From contig QHYA01000188.1 of the NCBI GenBank assembly GCA_003223995.1, forward strand, positions 1 through 18,005: a stretch of DNA of 18,005 nucleotides. The letters are read 5' to 3'. The notes under the pieces were generated by a model. That model did not search any database. It saw only the letters and a list, made by a program, of their open reading frames with translations, and was not told where the DNA came from. A program made the translations under genes and the position numbers. The stretch comes from Acidobacteriota bacterium. GTDB lineage: Bacteria > Acidobacteriota > Polarisedimenticolia > QHYA01. Positions 8,242 to 15,175 of the stretch are shown here, piece after piece (position 1 is the first letter of the stretch; every line of letters starts with the position of its first letter).

Positions 8242-9555
8242 TCATTGAGCCGTGAGAGCCTGGCACCGTTCCTTGAGAACCCTCACGTAGGCTTCGCTCA
8301 TCACCAGCGCGGGGCGGTACCCCCGGAGTCTCACCCGCCAGTTCCCCGCCGGATCGGGGCCCCAACCCTCGATGGTCTGGCTCCGCCCGCTCTCCTCGCC
8401 GATTTCGGCAAAGAACGGGAGCGATGCCCGGCCCTGCACGGAGGGGGCGGCTTCGATCCTGCTACTGCGGGTATCGCAGAGCGCGGCAATCAGACCGAGG
8501 ACGAGCGGCTCCTGCACGGCTCGCCCCTTCTCATCATGCCAGCCTTGAGCATCGCGCGCCAGGGAGACCGCCTGCGATTCCCAGCGCATCTTCAGGCGCG
8601 TCGCCCTGTAGCGGTCGATGCTGGCAGGGCGCCTCTGGCACCACTCCTCCGGATCCTGCTTGAGAAGCTCCTCGACCTTCCTGTCCACCAGGAAAGCCCC
8701 CCCCTCCTCACCCCGCCGCGCCCACAGCCGATCCTTGGAAGCTGGCTCGCCGATGGTGAAGCTGCTCTCCTTCCCGGAAGGCCCCGCGAAGATCGCTCGC
8801 AGCCGTGCGGGCGAGAGCCCGGCATTCGCCGCGGAGGGGGGTGGCTCGGCTGCGGGTTCGCTCCTGAATCCGGCGAAGGCCGAGAGCAGTTCGCCCACGC
8901 GGGTCGCGTCGGCAGGAAACACAAAGGGTTCGCGCAGGTCCCAGCCCGCCGCGCTCTTGACGAGTCGGACAGACCCGCTGCGGCCGCGGATCTCCACGCG
9001 GATCGTCTGCAGGGCCTGGGGAAGCAGCGTTCGCTCGACCAGAAGCTGGGAGTCGATCAGGCTGAGATCTCGCACCTCGGTCCCCGCGACAAGCACCGCG
9101 CCGGAGCCCGCACGCCGGATGTAAACCCCTTCTTCAGTCGGGGCCTCTATGCCGACCTCGACACTCTTCTCGGCCCCGGTTGCGGAAAGGAGCGTGACCC
9201 TGCTCGCGAGCGGTCCGAGCCCGTAGCGGTCCAGCGAGCCGGCCGACTCCTCGACCGTCCGCTTGACGAAGGAGGCCACGATGAGCCGCAGCATTTCGCT
9301 CGTCGTCTCCCTGTCCGTCGCCGACTCCATGGGATGCACCAACCGCCAACCTTGCGCGCTCTTCTCCAGCTTCACGGTCTCCCCGCGGCGTTCGACCGTC
9401 ACGGCGGCGATCTGCTCGGGGATGATGTCGAAAACGCGGCTGGCGACCTGCTTCTGCCGAGCGCTCTGCTTGTTGGAGCTCACCTCTCGCAGCGTGTAGC
9501 CGCCTGCCAGGGCGAGCGCGACCGTTCCCGCCAGAAAACCCACCCTGATCTTCAC
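8242..9555 (-). CDS. DUF4340 domain-containing protein of a Gld-type ABC system
   Basis: The 437-residue protein starts at GTG 9555, overlapping the GldG-like stop by four bases (GTGA). One N-terminal membrane helix (VGFLAGTVALALAGGYTL) is followed by a large periplasmic part. Repeated segments of the type I-x-V-x-R-x-G-E-x-V-x-L-x-K with W-x-L (for example residues about 45-70: AAVTVERRGETVKLEKSAQGWRL in outline) and further GW motifs (SAAGWDL, DAQGWHD) are typical of DUF4340 proteins, which usually sit beside GldG/GldF/GldA-type ABC genes. The specific role is unknown; a periplasmic or surface-assembly partner of the transporter is inferred from this constant neighbourhood. The MESH1-like gene follows after 25 bp. 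A run of eight C bases at 8697-8704 lies inside the gene. Confidence 0.85.
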   Translation of the reverse strand: MKIRVGFLAGTVALALAGGYTLREVSSNKQSARQKQVASRVFDIIPEQIAAVTVERRGETVKLEKSAQGWRLVHPMESATDRETTSEMLRLIVASFVKRTVEESAGSLDRYGLGPLASRVTLLSATGAEKSVEVGIEAPTEEGVYIRRAGSGAVLVAGTEVRDLSLIDSQLLVERTLLPQALQTIRVEIRGRSGSVRLVKSAAGWDLREPFVFPADATRVGELLSAFAGFRSEPAAEPPPSAANAGLSPARLRAIFAGPSGKESSFTIGEPASKDRLWARRGEEGGAFLVDRKVEELLKQDPEEWCQRRPASIDRYRATRLKMRWESQAVSLARDAQGWHDEKGRAVQEPLVLGLIAALCDTRSSRIEAAPSVQGRASLPFFAEIGEESGRSQTIEGWGPDPAGNWRVRLRGYRPALVMSEAYVRVLKERCQALTAQ

Positions 9556-11000
9556 AGCTTCCGCCTCCGCAGCCACACCATCAGGCCGAAGAGGCCGACC
9601 AGAATCATGGGCGCGGCCAGCACGGTCTGCAGCTTCCGGTAGCGACGGCCCGAGAGGATCAGACGGCGCTCCTGGCCTGCGGACTGGCGGCTGCCGATCA
9701 GCATCTCCTCCTGCGCGAGCCAGCTGACGGCGTTGAGGAAGAGGTTCCCGTTCCACTGGTTGCCGTAGTACTGGTCGGATGCGAACTCGCCGTCGCCGAA
9801 CAGCACGATCCGCGTCTCCTGCTTGGACTGGCCGCTCTTCTTTGCCAGGGCCGCGTCCTGCCAGGTTCGCCGGAAGGCCACGGCGGCCACCGGTAGTCCC
9901 TTTGGATCCATCGTGTCCGAGGAGGACTGATAGGCCGGGGGCGCACCGCGCCTCACCCCCTCGAGGTCGGACTCCCCCCAGGCGTCCGGCCCGGTGCGCG
10001 CAAGATACGAATGGAAGACCAGCGGGTCCTTGGTCTCGAACCATTCCACAGGACCTACCGTCGGGAACAAGGTCTGATTCGATCCGAACGACCGCACGAT
10101 GGCGTGGTCCTCGTAGCTGTTGATGACGGGTGTGTAAGCCGAACCGCGCAGCCCGGCGCGCTGGTCAGCGATCACCTGCGGCAGCGCCCGCAATCCCCAG
10201 GGCTTCAGAACGGCATCGAGCTGGCTGCCGGACAGCGGCTCGGTCATCGCCAGCATCCGACCGCCCCGATCGAGGAAGCGCAGGATCGCCGCTTCCTCTT
10301 CCGGAAGCAGCGCAAGCCGCTCGCCGTGGCCGCTGAGGAACAGCACCTTCTTTCGCCTCTGGCTGCTGATCGTGATGATGGCGCTGGTGAGAGACTCCTC
10401 GTCCGGGGCTGCGGCCTGGGTGAACCGCTCTCCTCTCTCGACGATGATCGTCGGATCCTGGCGGACGGAGTACCGAAGCGCGACCCCAGGCTCGCGCAGA
10501 GGGTCGACGACATCGACCTTGATCTTCGAGGAGGAGAGGAACCCGAATTCCCGGATCAGCTCCTTGGCTCCCTGGGTCTGAGGCGTCCTTGTCTCCTCGT
10601 CGCCTTCCTTGAAAAAACCGATGATTCGAACGGGCGAGTCCAGGTTGTCCACGACCCCTCGAGTGAATTCCGACAGCGAGAACTTTCGCCCCATCGTCAG
10701 GTCTCGACGCCAGTGATGCTGGTCGGCGAGAAAGTTCGACAGCACCACGACGCCGAGCACAACGGCGGCGTAGAAAGCCGTGCCTGTCCCTGCCCGCACG
10801 CTGCCGCCGAGCAGGGTCTTGACTATCTCTCGCCGGTTGGCAACGACTCCGGCCGCGCAGAGGAGAGCGCCGGAGAGCAGCAGGATCCTTGACAGGAGGG
10901 CCGATCCCACCTGGGCCGTGCCGGCCGCGCAGCCGAGGATCGCCAGCAGCAGGCCCGCGCTCCCGACGAACCGCCGAGCGAGCGCGACGGCGTCCTTCAT
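9552..11000 (-). CDS. GldG-family ABC transporter auxiliary protein (possible internal deletion)
   Basis: The 482-residue protein starts at ATG 11000, overlapping the permease stop (ATGA). Hydrophobic helices lie at about residues 12-29, 36-54 and 75-92. The GldG hallmark follows (WRRDLTMGRKFSLS, residues 97-110), then SPVRIIGFFKEG, the GldG auxiliary fold with LTSAIITIS and the LSGHGE motif (222-227), and a C-terminal helix (about 458-478) ending RRRKL. GldG proteins accompany GldA and GldF in an ABC transporter known from gliding and secretion in Bacteroidota; similar operons of unknown role occur in many phyla. Relatives usually carry about 45 residues between GHGE and the LLPEE...LDRGGRML segment. 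Here only three residues (RLA) separate them, an apparent in-frame deletion at about 10308-10321. Function may be altered, or the deletion may be an assembly error. Confidence 0.85.
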   Translation of the reverse strand: MKDAVALARRFVGSAGLLLAILGCAAGTAQVGSALLSRILLLSGALLCAAGVVANRREIVKTLLGGSVRAGTGTAFYAAVVLGVVVLSNFLADQHHWRRDLTMGRKFSLSEFTRGVVDNLDSPVRIIGFFKEGDEETRTPQTQGAKELIREFGFLSSSKIKVDVVDPLREPGVALRYSVRQDPTIIVERGERFTQAAAPDEESLTSAIITISSQRRKKVLFLSGHGERLALLPEEEAAILRFLDRGGRMLAMTEPLSGSQLDAVLKPWGLRALPQVIADQRAGLRGSAYTPVINSYEDHAIVRSFGSNQTLFPTVGPVEWFETKDPLVFHSYLARTGPDAWGESDLEGVRRGAPPAYQSSSDTMDPKGLPVAAVAFRRTWQDAALAKKSGQSKQETRIVLFGDGEFASDQYYGNQWNGNLFLNAVSWLAQEEMLIGSRQSAGQERRLILSGRRYRKLQTVLAAPMILVGLFGLMVWLRRRKL

Positions 11001-11764
11001 CGCCAGCGCTGCGAATCGATGGTGCGCTGCGTGAGGAAGACGAAGAACGCCGACATCGACAGGAAGTAGACGAACCCGCTCGAGTCGAGAATGCCCCGGA
11101 TGAAATCCTCCAGGTGCGACCCGAGCGAGAACGGTGTGAAGACGCCACCGAGGAATCGCTGCGAGGCCTCCGCCAGCTTGCCGAACAGGAAGATGCCCAG
11201 CATGGTCGCCATCGTCAGGAGCGCTGCCACGATCTGGTTTTCGGTCAAGGACGAAGCGAAGACGCCCGCCGCGAGGAACATCGCCGCCGTGAGGAAGACC
11301 CCCAGATAACCTGCGAACACGACCCCCCGATCGACGTTGCCCCCCAAGACGAGAAACAGCGGGATGTGCATTGTCGCGACGAAGAGGATCGCCATGATCG
11401 CCAGAGCGCCAAGGTACTTTCCGAGCACGAGCTGGAGTGTCGTGATCGGGGAGGAAAGCAGCAGATCCGCCGTCCCCTGCTTCCGGTCCTCCGACAGCAG
11501 CCGCATCGAGATCAGCGGAGCGACCAGCCACAGCACGCGGAACAGACCGTTCATGAGAAAAGGACGGAGCACCTTGTCTGTCAGCGTGGGCTGGCGGGCC
11601 CCTGGAGTCAACTGGACCGTCAACTGCGCCGAGATGTTCTGGAAGATCAGGACGAGGAACCAGACGCTGACGGTGACGATGAAAATCGTCGCGACCACGT
11701 ACGCCGCGGGCGAGACGAAGAAGGAGTAGATCTCGCGGCGCGCCACGGCGAGGATCGCCCTCAA
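10997..11764 (-). CDS. ABC-2 type permease (GldF-like)
   Basis: The protein has 255 residues from TTG 11764, which overlaps the ATPase stop as TTGA. The start matches the family pattern, giving RAILAVARREIYSFFVSPAAYVV at the N-terminus. About six membrane segments can be seen: the first around AYVVATIFIVTVSVWFLVLI, then one near the LMNGLFRVLWLVAPLISM segment, YLGALAIMAILFVATM, VVFAGYLGVFLTAAMF, IVAALLTMATMLGIFLF, and the last SSGFVYFLSMSAFFVFL. The RLLSEDRKQGTADLLLSSPIT loop is characteristic of ABC-2 permeases of the GldF/NosY type. With the ATPase upstream and GldG-like and DUF4340 proteins downstream, it forms the transmembrane part of a Gld-type transporter. The substrate is unknown. The tight overlap with both neighbours suggests translational coupling. 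Confidence 0.9.
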   Translation of the reverse strand: MRAILAVARREIYSFFVSPAAYVVATIFIVTVSVWFLVLIFQNISAQLTVQLTPGARQPTLTDKVLRPFLMNGLFRVLWLVAPLISMRLLSEDRKQGTADLLLSSPITTLQLVLGKYLGALAIMAILFVATMHIPLFLVLGGNVDRGVVFAGYLGVFLTAAMFLAAGVFASSLTENQIVAALLTMATMLGIFLFGKLAEASQRFLGGVFTPFSLGSHLEDFIRGILDSSGFVYFLSMSAFFVFLTQRTIDSQRWR

Positions 11765-12702
11765 GCCGCCACCCCATGCTCCTCGGTGATCAGATCCAGG
11801 AAGACGTCTTCGAGTGTCTCCGGAACCGTCTTCATCTCCAGCAAGCCGCAGCCCGACTGAACGACGGCCGCCGACAGGAGCTCCTTCCCGCTGAACCCTC
11901 TCTCGACGCTGACATGATAGGTGGGGGGCTCGCCGGGGGCGCGGTCCACCCCGATGACGCCGGGAATGCCCGCGAGCGTGCTCGCGACTCCGTCCAGATC
12001 TCGCGCAACGGTGATCGCCATCCTCTCCCCCATCTCCCCGCGTCCAGTGAGGTTGGCGATGGAGTCTTCGGCGACGATTGAGCCCCGGGTGATGATCACG
12101 ACGCGCTGGCACGTCATGGTCACCTCCGGGAGGATGTGCGTCGAAAGGATCACGGTCCGCTCGCCGCCGAACCCCTTCACGAGGGAGCGGATATCGACGA
12201 TCTGCTTGGGATCAAGACCCACCGTTGGCTCGTCGAGAATCAGGACCTCGGGATCGTGGACGATCGCCTGGGCCAGACCCACCCGCTGGCGATACCCCTT
12301 GGAGAGCCGCCCGACAATGCGCCCGGCGACTTCCGCCAGACCGCACTGTTCAATGGCCCGATCGACTTTCGCGGACCTCTTGCTTCTGGGCACTCCCCTC
12401 AGCTCGGCGACGAAGCGCAGGAAACCCCGCACCGTCATTTCCCGGTAGAGCGGGGGATGCTCGGGGAGGTATCCGATCCGTCGCCTGACCTCGAGCGACT
12501 GCTCGTGGACGTCGAACCCGGCGACCGAAGCCCGCCCTCCCGTGGCGGGGATCAGTCCCGTCAGGATCTTCATCGTGGTCGTCTTGCCGGCGCCGTTCGG
12601 GCCGAGCAAGCCGAGCACTTCGCCGCGATGTACACGGAAGGAGATCCCCTTCAGCGCCGTACGGCCGCCGTAGGATTTCTCGAGCCGGTCCACGATGATC
12701 AT
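11761..12702 (-). CDS. ABC transporter ATP-binding protein (GldA-like)
   Basis: The 313-residue protein has all nucleotide-binding motifs: Walker A GPNGAGKT (34-41), signature LSKGYRQR (133-140), Walker B VLILDEPT (153-160) and the H-loop STHILPE (H189). A C-terminal extension of about 90 residues (DGVASTLAGIPGV, LEDVFLDLI) is typical of ABC-2 exporter ATPases such as GldA. It should power the GldF-like permease encoded next. ATG 12702 is chosen. A longer in-frame start at 12759 would lie inside the promoter, and the alignment with family members begins at MIIVDRLEKSYGG. A GGAG lies about 12 bases upstream, a rather long spacing. It is the first gene of the operon, behind the promoter at 12731-12759. 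Confidence 0.93.
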   Translation of the reverse strand: MIIVDRLEKSYGGRTALKGISFRVHRGEVLGLLGPNGAGKTTTMKILTGLIPATGGRASVAGFDVHEQSLEVRRRIGYLPEHPPLYREMTVRGFLRFVAELRGVPRSKRSAKVDRAIEQCGLAEVAGRIVGRLSKGYRQRVGLAQAIVHDPEVLILDEPTVGLDPKQIVDIRSLVKGFGGERTVILSTHILPEVTMTCQRVVIITRGSIVAEDSIANLTGRGEMGERMAITVARDLDGVASTLAGIPGVIGVDRAPGEPPTYHVSVERGFSGKELLSAAVVQSGCGLLEMKTVPETLEDVFLDLITEEHGVAA

Positions 12703-12730
12703 CCGAAGGTCGAACTCCAGGAAAGGGGTC

Positions 12731-12759
12731 ACTATACGAACGAACCGTGGAAGCGTCAA
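12731..12759 (-). promoter_or_regulatory. Sigma70-type promoter of the ABC operon
   Basis: On the minus strand TTGACG (12759-12754) and TATAGT (12736-12731) are separated by exactly 17 bases. The predicted transcript start is near 12724, giving a leader of about 20 bases before the ATPase ATG at 12702. Confidence 0.7.
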
Positions 12760-12804
12760 CCAAACGGGGCGAGGCTGGCGAGGCTAAATGGGGGCGAGGA
12801 TGGG

Positions 12805-14334
12805 TCAGTGCTGGATCTTCGCCCAGTAGTTCGTGAACTCGAAGGTGGGGCTGTTCTCCAGCTTGTGGCAGGGTGCGCAAGCCGCCGCTCCGCCCGCCTT
12901 GCCGTAGGGCGCAGTGGGGTTTTGCGGGTGGTCGGCGGCGGGGCCGTGACAGCTCTCGCACTGAACATGGATCAGGTCGGGGGTGTTCTCGGCATCCTCG
13001 AACCCGCCCCGCGCGTGGTACCCCACGACGTGGCAGCCGACGCACTCGGGGTTGAAGTCGGCCTTCTTCTGCACCAGGATGTCGAAGGCATGAGCGTGCT
13101 TGCTCATCTTCCAGATCTCGTACTCCTTGGAATGGCAATCCTTGCACGCCTCGGACCCGAGGTATGTCCGCGCCCCTCCCGCGGCCGCCGCCGCCGGGGC
13201 CGCAAGGGTGCCTCCCTTGCTCTGGGACTTGCTCGCACGCTCGAGAGCGATTTTCTTGTTGGTCTCGTTGATCTGGTTCAGGACGGAGGAGACCGCATCT
13301 TTCGCCTTCGCCTCCTCCGGATAGGTGGCGCCGAGATAATGCATGGTCTGGCTCAGCTCCCACGACTGCGATCCACGCATGGCGCGGATCTCGGCGAGAT
13401 ACTTCCCCTGGTTTCCGATATAGACGATCCGGGTCGTGCCTTCCTTCTCCTCGGCCCCGGAGATCATCCCGGCGTAGCCCGCTATGATCAGATCGATCCC
13501 CTTGACGGTGCGTGCGATCAGATGAGCGTCGTCCTTGGGCATCTCCGCGAGGACAACGAGAAGGTCGCACTTTGCCCGCAGCTCGGGGATCAGGTGCTTG
13601 GCCTCATCGAGCGCATTCGAGAGGATCATGTTGTCCCCGCTGGGGGACGGCTTGAGAAAAGTCGGATTGAAGCGGATGAAGGAAGTGATCCCGACCTTCA
13701 CAGGCTTGCCCTTCAGCGCCCCGAATTCCTTCGGCGAGAGAGTGACGACCGTATAGGGGTCGAAAACCGGTTTGCCGGTCCTCTGGTAAACGGTGTTCGC
13801 CGAGACGAAGGAGAAGCCGCCGAGCTTTCGCAGCGAATCCAGATACTCGTATCCCCTGTCCAGATCGCGCTCTCCCAGGCCGGCCGCGCGGTAGCCGATC
13901 CGACCCATGAACCCGACGAGGGCGCGGGTCTTCACGTCCCCTTCCGGGGTCGGGTTATCGGTGAAGTTGCCCGTGTCCACGAAGAGCAACGGGCTGTCGG
14001 GGTATGCCCTCTTCCAGATGACCGCGTAGCCGGCCCGCCGGGCCAGTCCCCCTGCGGGGTTATGCGCTCAGCCGCACGGCTCGATATAGCCGATCACGTC
14101 TCCGGTGCCCATGACTGTGATCGTCGGCGGCGGGCCGGCGGGCACGAGGGCGCCGCGCGGGATCTGATCCGGCGTGAAGTTCTTCGGGGCTTCCTCGGCT
14201 CCGGGCTTGGCGACGGGAACCGGCGTGAGCTTCTGCTCGGGGCGCGTGAATGACGGGGCGGCCGCGAAAAGGACGATCGCCGAGGCCATCGCCACGGTCA
14301 GCGCCCGGCGAACAGAGCTTTCCGCTTTCTTCAC
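12805..14334 (-). CDS. Candidate selenoprotein: exported metallophosphatase-like domain fused to tetraheme cytochrome c, with in-frame UGA (Sec89)
   Basis: Read through one in-frame UGA (14070-14068), the gene encodes 509 residues. A signal peptide (residues about 1-28, RRALTVAMASAIVLFAAAP) and a Pro-rich linker lead to a 5'-nucleotidase/metallophosphatase-like domain (about 71-340). This contains DVIGYIEPCG-Sec-AHNPAGGLARR, FVDTGNFTD, GERDL and GIDLIIAGYAG. An Ala-rich linker follows, then four CxxCH heme sites (C397, C431, C459, C486), as in cytochrome c554-like modules. I recall relatives with Cys at the UGA position (EPCGC), so selenocysteine is the best reading. The part after UGA has no export signal, yet its hemes need periplasmic maturation, so readthrough is required. 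Several usual metal ligands (DxH, GNH, GHxH) are altered, suggesting a redox rather than phosphatase role. GTG 14334 is chosen for the signal peptide; GTG 14358 is possible. The alternative is a nonsense mutation or sequencing error. Confidence 0.75.
14030..14046 (-). promoter_or_regulatory. Candidate bacterial SECIS hairpin
   Basis: Starting 22 nt after the UGA, CUGGCCC pairs with GGGCCGG (seven pairs, one of them U-G) around a GGC loop 29-31 nt after the UGA. Bacterial SECIS models place the apical loop about 16-37 nt after UGA with a G in its first two bases, and both conditions hold. A smaller CCCC-GCA-GGGG hairpin lies nearer the UGA. High GC makes chance hairpins common, so this supports the selenocysteine reading but does not prove it. 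Confidence 0.5.
14068..14070 (-). other. In-frame UGA codon, predicted selenocysteine
   Basis: On the minus strand the codons are GAG CCG TGC GGC TGA GCG CAT. Both sides stay in the same frame with family-like sequence (EPCG before, NPAGGLARR after), so no frameshift is needed. It is the only stop between 14334 and 12805. Confidence 0.7.
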
Positions 14335-14369
14335 TCTCGCTCTTTCAGAAGGTCGCACTCCCGTCTCAT
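14331..14369 (-). other. Possible 12-codon leader ORF coupled to the selenoprotein start
   Basis: ATG 14369 opens MRRECDLLKERE, whose TGA stop overlaps the GTG 14334 start by four bases (GTGA). This could couple translation and favours GTG 14334. No strong ribosome site precedes the ATG, so it may be chance. Confidence 0.25.
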
Positions 14370-14421
14370 CCCGCAGGAGAACAACCCGATCCGATCACGA
14401 ACCATCCCGGCAAACCGCGAC

Positions 14422-14450
14422 ATTATACGGTTAGCCCGGAGGCTCGACAA
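14422..14450 (-). promoter_or_regulatory. Sigma70-type promoter of the candidate selenoprotein gene
   Basis: On the minus strand a perfect TATAAT (14427-14422) is preceded, after 17 bases, by TTGTCG (14450-14445). Predicted transcription starts near 14415, giving a leader of about 80 bases before GTG 14334. The box lies just before maf on the other strand. Confidence 0.65.
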
Positions 14451-14462
14451 ACCGCGAACGCC

Positions 14463-15068
14463 GTGGGGCTGGTGCTCGCCTCCGCCTCTCCTCGCCGCAG
14501 GGAACTGCTTGCGGGCGCGGGCATCCGCTTCGACGCCATCCCAGCACGCCTCCACGAGCACCGGCGAGCCGGCGAGACACCTGAACAGCAAGCTCTGCGT
14601 CTCGCCCGGGAGAAAGCGCGCAGAGTCGCTCGACTGCTGCGGCGCGGTCTGGTGCTCGGGGCAGACACGCTCGTGGTGCTCGACGGCCGCCCTCTCGGCA
14701 AGCCCTCCTCGCCGGCACGGGCACGGCGCGTACTGCGGTCCCTGTCCGGCCGCAAGCACGCCGTCCTGACCGCCCTCGCCCTCATCGACACCTCGGACGG
14801 CGCCGAGTTCTCCGGGATTGCGCGAAGCTCTGTCAGTTTCGCCGAGATCGACGACCGGTCCATCCGCGGGTACGTCGCCACCGGAGAACCGCTCGACAAG
14901 GCCGGCGCTTACGCGATCCAGGGCGGGGGAGGCCGCTTCGTGAAGAGGTTCTGGGGGTCACCCAGCAACGTCATCGGCCTGCCGCTCGAGCTGCTCTCGC
15001 GACTCCTCCTTCGCTCCAGCGCACGCCGCGACCGCCGGCGATCGCGCCCCAGGCGATGTCCGCTTTGA
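14463..15068 (+). CDS. maf: Maf family nucleotide pyrophosphatase (YhdE-type)
   Basis: The 201-residue protein from GTG 14463 has the Maf signature order: LASASPRRRELL (5-16), GADTLVVLDGRPLGKP (67-81, with catalytic D68), LSGRKHAV, then GEPLDKAGAYAIQG (141-154) and SPSNVIGLPLELL. Maf enzymes hydrolyse non-canonical or pyrimidine nucleoside triphosphates to monophosphates. YhdE-type members act on dTTP and UTP, and the GEP.DKAGAYAIQG motif places this one there. GTG 14463 is the only start codon that gives the usual N-terminus; a GGAGG at 14438-14442 is too far upstream to serve it well. The last 18 residues are an Arg-rich tail (SARRDRRRSRPRRCPL) beyond the family end. It is divergent from the selenoprotein gene, and gcvP follows after about 107 bp. 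Confidence 0.92.
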   Translation: MGLVLASASPRRRELLAGAGIRFDAIPARLHEHRRAGETPEQQALRLAREKARRVARLLRRGLVLGADTLVVLDGRPLGKPSSPARARRVLRSLSGRKHAVLTALALIDTSDGAEFSGIARSSVSFAEIDDRSIRGYVATGEPLDKAGAYAIQGGGGRFVKRFWGSPSNVIGLPLELLSRLLLRSSARRDRRRSRPRRCPL

Positions 15069-15135
15069 TACGGAACCTGCCGCGTCGACCGCCTCGCTCC
15101 CCTGGCCGAGGGTCGGCTGGAATGCTACGCTTCCT

Positions 15136-15155
15136 CGCCGCGCAGGCGGCGTTTT
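15136..15155 (+). terminator. Probable rho-independent terminator after maf
   Basis: CGCCGC (15136-15141) pairs with GCGGCG (15146-15151) around a GCAG loop and is followed by TTTT. The short stem and short T run make it modest. It lies between maf and gcvP and could instead lie in the gcvP leader. Confidence 0.4.
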
Positions 15156-15162
15156 GTCCATC

Positions 15163-15170
15163 GAGGTGAG
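15163..15170 (+). promoter_or_regulatory. Ribosome binding site of gcvP
   Basis: GAGGTGAG sits five bases before ATG 15176. It is the clearest Shine-Dalgarno sequence in the window and fixes the gcvP start. Confidence 0.7.
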
Positions 15171-15175
15171 GGCTG

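Noticed and set aside
12703..12759. Upstream ATPase start at 12759
   Set aside because: It would place the first 19 codons across the -35 and -10 boxes and adds residues absent from the family.
12136..14253. A 705-codon open frame on the plus strand
   Set aside because: It lies antisense to the ABC ATPase and cytochrome genes, has no family-like motifs, and arises from high-GC codon bias on the real strand.
15015..15068. Arg-rich Maf tail as a functional extension
   Set aside because: Composition looks like drift into GC-rich sequence past the family end; nothing else supports a role.
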